Of a stretch of DNA of 64,000 nucleotides, positions 52,527-61,633 are shown piece by piece. Source of the DNA: CAKZQX01 sp034436755 (GTDB taxonomy: Bacteria; Chloroflexota; Chloroflexia; Chloroflexales; Chloroflexaceae); contig DAOTVB010000193.1 in NCBI GenBank assembly GCA_034436755.1, positions 1 to 64,000 on the forward strand, read 5' to 3'. Both the position numbers and the translations under genes were made by a program. The notes beneath the pieces are model-generated. The model searched no databases. It was not told the origin of the DNA and was given only the letters and a program-made list of their open reading frames with translations. Every line of letters begins with the position of its first letter. Position 1 is the stretch's first letter.

Positions 52527-54094
52527 ATTTTGGAACGACCAACAGCGTGATAACGATCATTGAGAAAGATCCCATGACAGGACACATTGGGCCTAATGTA
52601 CTTCTATCGGATGATGGCAGACCACACCCTTCAGTCGTCTGGTATCACGGCACTGAGATCAATGTAGGCCGCAAGGCAAAAGACCAACTCACTGAGCTTG
52701 GCCTTGGCGTTTTTGGGAACATTGTGCGTTCTCCGAAGATGTTTCTTGGTTCACCCACAGGCATTTACGTTGGTGGGGTTACTCGACAGGCAGTAGATGT
52801 AGTAGCGGACATTCTGCGCTTTCTGCGTCAAGATGCACTTAGCCCCACCCGGAAGTTTGAGGGTTACTCTTTCGATTCCGCTATCATCACCATTCCTGTC
52901 AGTATGCGTGGCCCGGCCCGTGCTGAACTGCGGCAGGCTGCACAAAAAGCCGGCATCCATATTTACCAGTTTATTCATGAACCACTCGCGGCTCTCTATG
53001 GCTACCTCCGTGCCAGGCCAGACTTTTATCAAGAACTGGCTAATCTTGAACGCCGCCTGGTTCTCGTCTTCGACTGGGGTGGTGGTACCCTCGATATCAC
53101 CCTTTGCCAATTTCAAAACGGTGTCCTGAGCCAGGTGCTGAACATAGGCGATAACCAGGTCGGAGGTGACCGCTTTGATGATCGCGTACGGCAACTGATT
53201 CGTCAGAAACATGAATCCCAGCATCCCCAAGCTGACTGGAGCCGTCTTCAGCCAAGCGCCGAGGTTCGCCTGACTCAGGAGTGTGAGGATGCCAGGATTG
53301 CCTTGTCGTCACGCAGCACCCATTCGTTCTATATGCGTGATCTCCTCGCTGCATCAGGTGCGGAAAAGGATCTCGATCTTGAAATCACAAGACTAGAAGT
53401 AGAAGAGGCAGTTCGAGATCTTATCTCACAAGGTCTGGGCAAGATTGAGACAATTCTCAATAAAGCTGATATTCATCGCGGTGCTATCGAATTTTGCCTC
53501 GCCACAGGCGGGATGGTTTCGATGCCCGCCATTCAATCCGGATTGCGCGAGATTTTTGGTATGAACCGCCTCCGACTCATAGAAAATGCAGCAACCGTAA
53601 TTTCTGAAGGCGCAGCCTGGATTGCTTATGATGGTATTGGGTTACAGTTAGCCAAGCCTATTGAACTGCTTCATGCAGATGACAGCTACATTGAAATCAT
53701 ACCGGCAGGTACAGACTTACCACTTGGCGGTAAAGCTATTCACAACCGAATCGATATGTATTGTGTAGATCCCAGTGATGGTTTTGCCAAGTTCCTCTTT
53801 GCTCGACCCAGATGGCCCGGACGACAATCGCATGGAGACGAACGTCTACATTATGCTCACCTAACATTGCCGGTTGACTCACATAGCAGGCCACTATTTG
53901 AACGATTACAGGTAGATGTCACCATTGACCATGACTTGATTGCCGAAGTTTGCGCACGTTCGCTTTTACGTAGAAAAGAACGACAGGTTCCGATTCACGA
54001 TCTGGAATTTGGACTAAGCATAACTGGAGTAGAAAGCGTCAAGAAACCCTCTCAGACGAAACAGGAAACCAGGAGATATCATGACAAAAGCTAA
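52505..54094 (+). CDS. Hsp70-like ATPase, accessory type
   Basis: A 529-residue actin-fold ATPase. The nucleotide-binding domain (1-380) keeps phosphate-1 GLDFGTTNS, connect-1 ITIPVSMRGPARAELRQAA, HEPLAALYGY, phosphate-2 VFDWGGGTLDITLC and the adenosine motif LATGGMVSMP. It lacks a normal DnaK lid: only about 150 residues of beta-rich sequence follow the ATPase core, and no EEVD-type end. So it is not the housekeeping DnaK. No dnaJ or grpE is adjacent. It overlaps the gene before by 22 bases and the gene after by 14, so the three are made together. The role is unknown. Confidence 0.85.
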   Translation: MAATFGLDFGTTNSVITIIEKDPMTGHIGPNVLLSDDGRPHPSVVWYHGTEINVGRKAKDQLTELGLGVFGNIVRSPKMFLGSPTGIYVGGVTRQAVDVVADILRFLRQDALSPTRKFEGYSFDSAIITIPVSMRGPARAELRQAAQKAGIHIYQFIHEPLAALYGYLRARPDFYQELANLERRLVLVFDWGGGTLDITLCQFQNGVLSQVLNIGDNQVGGDRFDDRVRQLIRQKHESQHPQADWSRLQPSAEVRLTQECEDARIALSSRSTHSFYMRDLLAASGAEKDLDLEITRLEVEEAVRDLISQGLGKIETILNKADIHRGAIEFCLATGGMVSMPAIQSGLREIFGMNRLRLIENAATVISEGAAWIAYDGIGLQLAKPIELLHADDSYIEIIPAGTDLPLGGKAIHNRIDMYCVDPSDGFAKFLFARPRWPGRQSHGDERLHYAHLTLPVDSHSRPLFERLQVDVTIDHDLIAEVCARSLLRRKERQVPIHDLEFGLSITGVESVKKPSQTKQETRRYHDKS

Positions 54095-54410
54095 CACCCA
54101 GAAGCAACTGCAAGAAAAAGGCAAAGTTCGCATACGAAGCAATGTATGTACCAATGCACACTCCTGGGAACTTGTGCCTGGTGACGTGCTGAAACTCCAT
54201 GGACTGCACTATGATATTAGCTCAGGCACAAAGCAGCATGATGAAATGATGTATTACGAGCGATGCTGCCGCTGCCATAGAACAGTTTATGAGATTAAGG
54301 AGGACGGATGCGATCAAGGGGTATGTCGTGCAAGTGGAACTCTTTCATCTGCAGACGCAGCACGCCGGAAGAAACGCCTTCTGAATAATGCAGATTCTGT
54401 AGAAGATTGA
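54081..54410 (+). CDS. Small Cys-rich protein, third gene of the Hsp70 cassette
   Basis: A 109-residue protein, basic at both ends. It holds a potential zinc-binding set: CTNAHSW, then YERCCRCHRTVYEIKEDGC and GVCRAS, a ribbon- or treble-clef-like pattern of Cys and His. Nothing in it names a family. The ATG lies 14 bases before the end of the Hsp70-like gene, so it is translationally coupled. A nucleic-acid-binding or adaptor role is only a guess. A hairpin follows the stop. Confidence 0.7.
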   Translation: MTKANTQKQLQEKGKVRIRSNVCTNAHSWELVPGDVLKLHGLHYDISSGTKQHDEMMYYERCCRCHRTVYEIKEDGCDQGVCRASGTLSSADAARRKKRLLNNADSVED

Positions 54411-54436
54411 TACACTGAGTTTGACCACATACTTAA

Positions 54437-54482
54437 ACTGCCTTCAGGCGATCAAAGCACAGATACTCTGCCTGAAGGCAGT
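54437..54482 (+). terminator. Hairpin ending the Hsp70 cassette
   Basis: ACTGCCTTCAGGC (54437-54449) and GCCTGAAGGCAGT (54470-54482) are perfect complements with a 20-base loop, 27 bases past the last gene. No T-run. The rest of the gap to 54579 holds low-complexity CACGCCTCACGCC repeats (about 54552-54592). Confidence 0.65.
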
Positions 54483-54578
54483 ACAACGGACGACTTAGTT
54501 TGCACTGGAAGATCTCTGTGAGACAGGCTTAGTGCAAGCTCCTACAGCCTTCACGCCTCACGCCCCACCCCCCACGCC

Positions 54579-57569
54579 TCACGCCTCCCCCTCTCCCTCC
54601 GACCGCTCCCGCCGTCGCCGTGCGCGCTGCTTCGCAACCAGCAACCGGGCCAGCGCATCGTCCGACTGGGCTGCGGTGCCTGGCTGTGACGGACGCGGCT
54701 GCGCTACTGTTTTCTTTTGCGGTTTCGGTTTTGGTTCCGGCTGTGGCGATGTTGTCGGTTGGGCTGATTGGGCCGCCGCGGGTTGCCGGGAGGTCGCAGG
54801 TGCGCCTGCGCTGCCGGCAGGGACGGACGCCTCGGTGGACGCGGGGCGCGGTGGGGTACGCTGCTCATGCCGGCTGCGCTGTTGCGTGCCGCGCACACGC
54901 GAGCGGGCCGTTTGCAGGCGCGAGATGGTTGTCGGGGTGACGCCAGCCTGAGGACGAGCACGCCGCCGGGGTAACCGCAGCCATGCCGGCAGCGACTGAA
55001 AATCGCTACGGCGCAGAAACAGCCGGCGGAGCGCGATATCGACCGGCCAGATCAGCAGCGCCAGCCAGAGCAGCGGCAGCCCGATCTCCTGCGTCTCGCC
55101 GACATCCTGTCCGGTTGGCGCGAATACCTCGGCGGGCGCGGGCGACTCCCGCCCGGCGGTAATCTCCGTCAGGCCGGCGAGGATCTGCGGGCTGTCTTCG
55201 CGGGCGCTGTATTCGGGCGAGTAGGCCACCACCAGTCCGCCGCTCAGATTGCCCAGCGCCTGACCGTCCCCATCCAGGACGGCAATCCGGGTCAGGTAGA
55301 CGCCGGGCGTGTCGGCGGGCGCGGTGGCACGGTAGCGGCCGGCTCCCACCTGCGTAAACTCCAGCGGAATACCCTGGTCCTGCGGATTGAGCAGCCGTCC
55401 CTGGAGATCGGCAGCGTCAACCGGGCGGCCCTGCGCATCGCGCACGGTGACATCAACGAAAGCCTGTCCATCACGCGCCTGGGCTTCCAGGGCCAGTCCT
55501 TCGGTTTGCCGGGGCGGCAGCAGCGCATCAAGCAGACCGCCCATAAAGCGCGGGAAGCCCGACCAGGCCACCCACTCGCGTGCCCACTGCGCTTTAAAAT
55601 CGCTGGTCCAGGCAATGCTGCGCCCCAGGCCATACTGCCACTGTGCCAGGATCGGCTTGCCGTCGGGCGAAACCAGGATGGTGCGCGCGGCCTGGCGCGG
55701 CTCGGTGGCGTTGTAGCCATACAGTGGCGGCAGTTCGCTCACTCCCCGCACCACCGGCGCGGGCAGCGCCACAACTGGTGTAAACTGCTCCTCCACAATA
55801 TCGCGGCCAATCACGGTGACGGTTTCGGCCAGGAAGATACGCGGCACATCGTCAATCACCTCGACGCGGTAGTAGCGCCCGCCTCCCAGTTCGGCGATCT
55901 GGCGCAGTTCCGGGTTGGCATCAACCCCGATTGAGACCACCGTGATGGTAATCTGGGCATCGCGCATCTGGTTGATCAGGTCGGCATAGTTGCTGTCGGC
56001 GATGCCATCGGTGAGCAGAATCACATGTTTGGTTTTGGCGTCGATACCGGGCAGCGCCCGGGCCGCAAGTTCAATCCCGCTGCGGATATCGGTGCCGCCA
56101 CCGTCGTTAAACTGGCTGAGCGACTGCTCAACATCTACAATATCGGGCAACGGTTGCATCGGCATAATCCAGGATGCGCCTGTGTCAAAGGCCACTACCC
56201 CCATCTGATCGTTCTGCTCTAACCCCAGACTGGCCTGATAGACCGCCTCCTTCGCCAGGTCGAGTTTGGTGCGGCCACCACCACCGCCCGGACTGGACAT
56301 ACTGCCGCTCCGGTCAATGACCAGGGTCAGCGCGACATCGGGGCGCTCCTCGGTATCCTTCGGATCAAGCTCCACCGGCAGCGCCGCGGCAACCGGACTA
56401 CGCCGCCAGCCACCCGCGCCAAAGGACTCGCGCCCGCCGATCATCGCCAGGCTGCCGCCCTGCTCGCGCACATACACCGGCAGTGCCGTCTGTAGCCCAC
56501 GGGGCACATCACGCGCCAGCAGATCGACCAGCACAACCGCGGCATAGCGCTGCAGGTCGGCCTGGGTTGCGGGCACCCGGTCGGGCGAACGCACCTCGAC
56601 ACGGGCATTGGCCGCCTCCAGCGCTTCCTGGAGCGGCGCAGCCCGATCCGGGTCGCTGGCGATCAACAGGACGCGGGGCGGTCCCTGAACATCGGTGAAC
56701 GCGGCAGCGCGGTTGTTGAGCGACTGCGTATCGCCCTGGGCTTCCAGCCGCACCTCGAAGCGCCGAAACCCGGCCTCACCGCCGGGCACGCTGATCGGCA
56801 CACGCGTCGTGCCCGGTTCCAACTGTACTTCGCGCGTCTCGATCAGTTCGCCATCGGCCAGGATCTGCAATTGCCCGCTGGTGGCGATGCTGCTGCGGAT
56901 GCGCGCCTCCAGTGTGACCGACTGACCCTCGCGGGCGATGTCGGGTGCATCCAGGGCGCTGACCAGCACATCGGGGCCGGAGGCATCAGGCAGGGAGACC
57001 ACATCGAGCGGCACCCCACGCATCGCCGCCAGGCGCGCCGCCTCAAATGCGCGGCCCTCATTGGCGCTGCCGTCGCTCAACAGCACCAGGCGTTTCTGGG
57101 CGTCCGCCGGAAAGAGCGCCAGACCAAGCTGGATCGCTTCTTCGATATTGGTGCGGCTGGCGATTGGCGTCGAGGTAAGCCGCCGCAGCGGCGCCAGGTC
57201 ATTGGGCGCGCGCTCGACCAGGGCATTCTGCCCAAAGACCACCACGGCCGCCTGATCATTGGAGCCGCCCGCGCTGACCGCTTCGTTGACATAGGCCAGC
57301 GCCTGCTCCCGCTGTGCCGGGGCCACCGAGTCGCTCCCGTCGATCAGGAAGACCACCGTCAGATCGCTGACCGGGCGTACCAGTTGGGCTCCAGCCAGCG
57401 CCAGCACCAGGGCCACCAGGGCCAGGCTGCGCAGCCCCAGCAGCGCCCAGAAGCGCCGCCGCCCCAGCCGGGCATCGTCATTCCTGCGCGTACCCAGGGT
57501 AAACAGCCAGAGCAGCGGGAGCAGCAGGAGCAGCCACAGCGCGAGTGGATATATAAATGTTATATGCAT
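54579..57569 (-). CDS. Large membrane protein with two VWA domains and a GATase-like domain
   Basis: A 996-residue envelope protein of the BatA/aerotolerance-like type. An N-terminal pair of membrane helices (LWLLLLLPLLWLFTLG; LGLRSLALVALVLALAGA) is followed by a first VWA domain with a weakened MIDAS (FLIDGSDSVAP), then a class I glutamine amidotransferase-like domain (MIGGRESFGAGGW) and a second VWA domain with an intact MIDAS (LVIDRSGSMSSPGGG, TDIRS, LLTDG). A single helix (LPLLWLALLIWPVDIALRRLF, about 860) precedes a basic, Pro/Ala-rich cytoplasmic tail of 120 residues. It probably binds a metal-dependent protein partner. Functions of this family are not settled. Confidence 0.88.
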   Translation of the reverse strand: MHITFIYPLALWLLLLLPLLWLFTLGTRRNDDARLGRRRFWALLGLRSLALVALVLALAGAQLVRPVSDLTVVFLIDGSDSVAPAQREQALAYVNEAVSAGGSNDQAAVVVFGQNALVERAPNDLAPLRRLTSTPIASRTNIEEAIQLGLALFPADAQKRLVLLSDGSANEGRAFEAARLAAMRGVPLDVVSLPDASGPDVLVSALDAPDIAREGQSVTLEARIRSSIATSGQLQILADGELIETREVQLEPGTTRVPISVPGGEAGFRRFEVRLEAQGDTQSLNNRAAAFTDVQGPPRVLLIASDPDRAAPLQEALEAANARVEVRSPDRVPATQADLQRYAAVVLVDLLARDVPRGLQTALPVYVREQGGSLAMIGGRESFGAGGWRRSPVAAALPVELDPKDTEERPDVALTLVIDRSGSMSSPGGGGGRTKLDLAKEAVYQASLGLEQNDQMGVVAFDTGASWIMPMQPLPDIVDVEQSLSQFNDGGGTDIRSGIELAARALPGIDAKTKHVILLTDGIADSNYADLINQMRDAQITITVVSIGVDANPELRQIAELGGGRYYRVEVIDDVPRIFLAETVTVIGRDIVEEQFTPVVALPAPVVRGVSELPPLYGYNATEPRQAARTILVSPDGKPILAQWQYGLGRSIAWTSDFKAQWAREWVAWSGFPRFMGGLLDALLPPRQTEGLALEAQARDGQAFVDVTVRDAQGRPVDAADLQGRLLNPQDQGIPLEFTQVGAGRYRATAPADTPGVYLTRIAVLDGDGQALGNLSGGLVVAYSPEYSAREDSPQILAGLTEITAGRESPAPAEVFAPTGQDVGETQEIGLPLLWLALLIWPVDIALRRLFLRRSDFQSLPAWLRLPRRRARPQAGVTPTTISRLQTARSRVRGTQQRSRHEQRTPPRPASTEASVPAGSAGAPATSRQPAAAQSAQPTTSPQPEPKPKPQKKTVAQPRPSQPGTAAQSDDALARLLVAKQRARRRRERSEGEGEA

Positions 57570-57711
57570 ACGGTTCTATTTGTTCCAGTGTTATTCACCA
57601 CAAAACGCACAAAGCGCACGAAGCTATGGAAGAAACCTTGTTCATTACTGGTTAACCTGTTCGGATTCACTATACAACAAAACGGCGCGCTTTGCAGGGA
57701 ACGCCCGAATG

Positions 57712-57814
57712 CACGAGTTAGGCGGTCATTGACCCGAAAGGGAATGTCGCCTGCGGCAGGGTAGTACGTTTGTCCAGGCAGATGCCTGGTTTGGAACCGA
57801 TTGCGTAACTCCTG
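57712..57814. repeat. Family A element without hairpin core
   Basis: Ends CACGAGTTAGGCGGT and GATTGCGTAACTCCTG bound a 103-bp unit with CGCCTGCGGCAGGG and GGCAGATGCCTGG. It immediately precedes the next copy. No left-right target duplication matches. Confidence 0.75.
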
Positions 57815-57821
57815 TCAATAA

Positions 57822-58014
57822 TACGACTTACGCGGTGGCGCTGGTTTTGGCCTGGTGCCAGACCTGAAGGCCGCTTCGCCTGCGGCAGCATGGTACTCTG
57901 TTTATCTTTTTCACAAAAAAATTCACAGAGTGATTTTTTTGTGAAAGAGATCGAGAATCTTCCACCCTGCCGGAGGCGATATCGACTTCCGGGGGAGGGA
58001 CCGCGTAACTCGTG
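57822..58014. repeat. Family A element with target duplication, next to another copy
   Basis: A 193-bp unit with ends TACGACTTACGCGGT and ACCGCGTAACTCGTG, flanked by TCAATAA on both sides (57815-57821 and 58015-58021). The central hairpin (about 57902-57951, contains CACAAAAAAATTCAC, loop AGA) is imperfect. It inserted right beside the older copy at 57712-57814. With that copy and the 58039 hairpin it fills the gap upstream of the VWA gene. Confidence 0.88.
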
Positions 58015-58038
58015 TCAATAACATAATCACCAACGCAC

Positions 58039-58073
58039 AACCACCCGCAGGGAGAGCGAACCTGCGGGTGGTT
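58039..58073. terminator. Hairpin beside the family A pair
   Basis: AACCACCCGCAGG (58039-58051) and CCTGCGGGTGGTT (58061-58073), a perfect 13-bp stem with a 9-base loop. It lies between the frameshifted small gene (minus strand, ends 58107) and the repeats, so it would end that transcript. Confidence 0.7.
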
Positions 58074-58106
58074 ATTCATGCTACAAATCCGTCATGTTTG
58101 GCCGGG

Positions 58107-58308
58107 CTACGACTCACAGCCGATGCCATCCTTGTCACCATCGAAACGGCTCCCAGAAGGTGCGGATGCGCCCCGAGATGCAGTAGCCGGTTTCGGGGAA
58201 ACAGCGCTCTCCGATCTGGGCCTGCGCGCCGCCGCTTCCTATGGCGACCACAAATAAGCCAGTACCAAGCAGCAGTGCCACCAGTGCGTTTAGACAGCAT
58301 TGTCGCAT
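58107..58308 (-). pseudogene. Frameshifted small secreted protein: FPETG motif joined to excalibur-like tail
   Basis: Translation from ATG 58308 gives a signal peptide (NALVALLLGTGLFVVAIGSGGAQAQ) and RCFPETGYCISGRIRTFWE, the opening of the Chloroflexi repeat seen at 39583-40560, then stops at 58135. One base forward the frame reads SRFDGDKDGIGCES and stop (58107), the end of an excalibur calcium-binding motif (DxDxDGxxCE). A single frameshift just after TFWE would give one protein of about 67 residues. Either the gene is broken or shifted by an assembly error. The joining of these two motifs in one short protein is itself unusual. Confidence 0.65.
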
Positions 58309-58338
58309 CGGCCATTCCTCCAATCCTATTCCGACAAA

Positions 58339-58364
58339 GAAACCGGGCGTAACTGCCCGGTTTC
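58339..58364 (-). terminator. Terminator of the UvrD-like helicase gene
   Basis: GAAACCGGGC (58339-58348) and GCCCGGTTTC (58355-58364), perfect 10-bp stem with a 6-base loop; on the minus strand it is followed by TTTGTCGG. It lies 118 bases past the helicase stop. Confidence 0.65.
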
Positions 58365-58481
58365 CACAAGAATTTGTACGTTTGCTAGTGTATACAAACG
58401 AGCCACTGTCGTTCAAGGGGTGCGTGGTGACATATTTGTCATTGTGGTACGGCCCCGATGAACAAGTGCTGCTTTCCCGGT

Positions 58482-60932
58482 TTACACCCGCTTCAGGCGG
58501 GCCTGCTTCGCCGCCAGTTTCTTCTCCCCGCCCCGGTCAAATATCACCGTCACAATCAGATCGTCCGGCGGCCCGGCGACTGCCTTGACCGTTCCCGCAC
58601 CAAAGCGCGGATGCCGCACCCGGTCATTGCGCTGGAACATTCCGCTTCCGCCACTGTCAGACCGCCGGGCAACTGGTTCCGGCTGCGGTTGCTCCGCCGG
58701 AGCCAGCAGTTGCCAGAGGCTGACCAGGTCGGGTGGCGTGGCGTTTGTGCCGGCAGACCGGGCCGCACGTTGCTGCTGTGGGTTGAGAAGCAGTTGCTGG
58801 ATCATGGATGCCACGCCGGCGCGCGTATCGGGGGATACCGGCCACCAGCGGCTAAAGTAGCGCTCCAGATGGTAGCGCGGTGGGTAGCGCGCCATCACCA
58901 GCGCATCCTGGCGGCCCCAGGTTGCCGGGTCGCGGGCCAGCGAAGACTGCATGGCACTGACCGCGTCAAGCGTCTGGCGATACTCGGCCTCGCGCAGGAA
59001 GGGCGAGATCGGTACATGCTTCAGGCAGTAGACCCGCAGATGCAACTGCGAGCGGGTAATTGCCACATAGAGCAGGCGGCGCTCCTCCTCGATCCGCTCC
59101 TCCTCGCCAAAGGGGAAGGTGCCCTCATTGCAGTGCGGAATAAAGACCACCGGCCACTCCAGCCCCTTCGAGCGAAAAATTGTCGTGATGGTCACGCGCG
59201 CCTCCTGCGCCGCGCTATCGTCGACCACTGCTGCCGCAGAGTCCTGCAGATGTTGCAAGAAGGCGGGAACGCTGCCGCGATCCTGGGCATAGTCCAGTAG
59301 CGCGGTGACATTGGCCGCCTTACCCTCGCCTGTCTCCGGGAAGCCGCTGCTCTCGCGCAGGTAGTCGCGGTAGCCGAGGCGGGCATCCAACTCCTGCAAG
59401 ACCTGGCTCGCCGGGAGATCTGTATCAACGCCGGCCAGCCAGGCGAAGAGGTCGGCCAGTTGCGTAATTTTCTCTGCACGCCGCACCTGCGTCAGATCAG
59501 CGCTGGTCGCCCGTAGCGCCTGACTCAACGGCAGCCGCTGCCGGAGCACCAGTTCGCGCACCTTGTCGCTCCAGTCGCGGGAGAGGTAGCGCTTCGGCTG
59601 GTTGTAGATGTTGCGCCAGGCATCCCCCAGCTTCGTCACCTGCTCCGGTGTCAACACCACGCCCGCCTGCAGATCGCGCTCGATCAGCCCCAGGTGCAGA
59701 TAGTTCAGCAGCGTCAGAATCTCGGCGCGCTGGTAGAAGGGCACGCCACCGACGATGCGGTAGGGAATCGCGGCGGCGATTAAGAAGTGTTCGATATAGG
59801 GCGTCTGCGCATAGATCCGTACCAGGACCGCCACTTCGTCCGGCGGACGGCCCGCCGCAAGTTCGGCCTGGATCTCCTGGACCAGACCGCGCCCCAGGTG
59901 GGCATGACTCTCCGCAAAGGCGACCCGGGTGTAACCGGCGAAGCCCTGCGTCAGGCCCAGGCGTTTGGTCTGGCGCTTGCGGTTGTGCTCAATCACGCGG
60001 TTTGCCAGCACCACCTGCGAAGCCTTGCAGCGGAAGTTGTCATCGATCAAGTAGACCTGCGCATCATAGCGCTGCTGAAAGTTCAGGATAAAACGCGGGT
60101 CCGCGCCGCGCCACTCATAGATTGTCTGGTCGTCGTCGCCAATTGCCATATAGTTGCGGTGCGGAGCGGTCAGCAGATCCAGGATCTCGGCCTGCGCCAG
60201 ATTCACATCCTGGAACTCATCCACCAGCACACACTCGGCCTGGTGACGAAACTCGGCCAGCAGATCGGCATGCCGGACCAGCAGTTCCCAGCCGGTCATC
60301 AGCATATCATCAAAGGTAATCTGCCCCTGTTCACAGCGAAGCTCCTCAAACAGGCGGTAGAGATCGAGGTACCAGGCGAGGTTTTCGGGCGGTTGTGCCT
60401 GCGTTGCCACGGTTTGACCGAGGGGTGGCAGATCGGCCTGCTCCAGGTTAGCGTAGCGCAGATTGCCCTTGCATGCGCTAACAAAAGTGAGAAAGTCCTC
60501 AACATCCATCCCCTCCAGTTCATCGCGGTAAGCCACCCGCCGACTGCGTGCCAGCGCCAGCGTCTGGTAAACGATGCTGCGTGAGAGATCGGACTCGTCG
60601 GAGTTGTCGAACGCGACACGGGGGAGATAGCCGCGCTGCTGGGCCCGGCGGATCACACGATATCCCAGCGCGTGGAGCGTTACCAGGCGTACATCGGCGC
60701 AGTGCGGCCAGCGCTTGAGCACCGTACGAATATCCTGAACGGTGGCCCGGCTAAACGAGGTTGCCAGAATGCGGTCAGGCGGAAAAATCTGTTCGCGCGC
60801 CAGGCGTTCGATCCGCCGCACCATCGCGGTGGTTTTTCCGGCACCAGCAACGGCAAACACCAGCGCCGGCCCGATATTATGATCGACAATCGCCTGCTGC
60901 TGCTCGGTCAGGGGTTTGGAAGGAGCTGTCAT
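58482..60932 (-). CDS. UvrD/PcrA-type superfamily 1 DNA helicase
   Basis: ATP-driven 3'-5' DNA helicase of 816 residues. Motif I FAVAGAGKTTAMVRRIERLA, Ia ILATSFSRATVQDIRTVL, II VLVDEFQDVN, III AIGDDDQTIYEWRGADP, IV LIDDNFRC, V TTIFRSKGLEWPVVFIP and VI EEERRLLYVAITRSQLHL are all visible. A short C-terminal segment (NDRVRHPRFGAGTVKAVAG) is the Tudor-like RNA-polymerase-binding motif known in PcrA/UvrD. It would act in repair and in removing stalled complexes. A Nudix gene lies upstream on the same strand, 42 bases away. Confidence 0.94.
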   Translation of the reverse strand: MTAPSKPLTEQQQAIVDHNIGPALVFAVAGAGKTTAMVRRIERLAREQIFPPDRILATSFSRATVQDIRTVLKRWPHCADVRLVTLHALGYRVIRRAQQRGYLPRVAFDNSDESDLSRSIVYQTLALARSRRVAYRDELEGMDVEDFLTFVSACKGNLRYANLEQADLPPLGQTVATQAQPPENLAWYLDLYRLFEELRCEQGQITFDDMLMTGWELLVRHADLLAEFRHQAECVLVDEFQDVNLAQAEILDLLTAPHRNYMAIGDDDQTIYEWRGADPRFILNFQQRYDAQVYLIDDNFRCKASQVVLANRVIEHNRKRQTKRLGLTQGFAGYTRVAFAESHAHLGRGLVQEIQAELAAGRPPDEVAVLVRIYAQTPYIEHFLIAAAIPYRIVGGVPFYQRAEILTLLNYLHLGLIERDLQAGVVLTPEQVTKLGDAWRNIYNQPKRYLSRDWSDKVRELVLRQRLPLSQALRATSADLTQVRRAEKITQLADLFAWLAGVDTDLPASQVLQELDARLGYRDYLRESSGFPETGEGKAANVTALLDYAQDRGSVPAFLQHLQDSAAAVVDDSAAQEARVTITTIFRSKGLEWPVVFIPHCNEGTFPFGEEERIEEERRLLYVAITRSQLHLRVYCLKHVPISPFLREAEYRQTLDAVSAMQSSLARDPATWGRQDALVMARYPPRYHLERYFSRWWPVSPDTRAGVASMIQQLLLNPQQQRAARSAGTNATPPDLVSLWQLLAPAEQPQPEPVARRSDSGGSGMFQRNDRVRHPRFGAGTVKAVAGPPDDLIVTVIFDRGGEKKLAAKQARLKRV

Positions 60933-60974
60933 AGGCGCTGTTCCTGTTGATTGAGTAGGGCAATGAATGGCCGA

Positions 60975-61475
60975 CTAATGCTGAATAAGCTCCGGTTCGA
61001 GGAAGCCGTCGGTATGCACGATATGCTTGATCGTCTGCGGCAGGTTCAGGAGTTCCTGCCGGAGGAAGGCCGGATAGAGGGGCGCATCTGCCAGGGAGTC
61101 CAGGGGCAGCCAGCGGAAGAGAATTTTGCGCTGCTTCTCCCAGCCGATGATGTCGTCATCTTTGATGTAGAGATGCGGATCGGGGGGCAGATGCATCAGG
61201 AAGTAGAGTCCCAGTTCGTGGAAGGCGCGGTGCCGGTGCCAGAAGAAATTCTCGCCGATCCAGAGCAGTCGTTCAACGGTGACTTCTACATCGAGTTCCT
61301 CACACATCTCGCGCTTGAGTGAGGTTGTCGCGGTCTCCAGCAGTTCGGCCCGCCCACCCGGCAGGAAAAAGATATCATCCCAACCGCCGCGCTGCATGAA
61401 AACATGCCCCTCGTGCAGCGCAATCCCGGCAACCCGATAACTAAATCTGACACTGCCATCGTCAAATGTAATCAT
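60975..61475 (-). CDS. Nudix hydrolase
   Basis: A 166-residue single-domain Nudix protein. The box reads GGRAELLETATTSLKREMCEEL; the Gly near its end is Asp (ELDVEV), with the catalytic REMCEE intact. Substrate could be a nucleoside diphosphate derivative or a damaged nucleotide and cannot be read from the sequence. It lies before the helicase gene and may share its transcript. Confidence 0.88.
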   Translation of the reverse strand: MITFDDGSVRFSYRVAGIALHEGHVFMQRGGWDDIFFLPGGRAELLETATTSLKREMCEELDVEVTVERLLWIGENFFWHRHRAFHELGLYFLMHLPPDPHLYIKDDDIIGWEKQRKILFRWLPLDSLADAPLYPAFLRQELLNLPQTIKHIVHTDGFLEPELIQH

Positions 61476-61633
61476 TGCTGCTCCGATGCTGTCAAAAACG
61501 TTGTTTATTCTCTCGTGAGCAGTATACCATTAGAATGTTTCGCGTGTGCGACCTATCGCCCATCTAGTTGAGCAGCAGCACCTCCTGATCGTGCTGCCGC
61601 ATACGCTCATTGCTCCGGATCACCTGTTCATGA

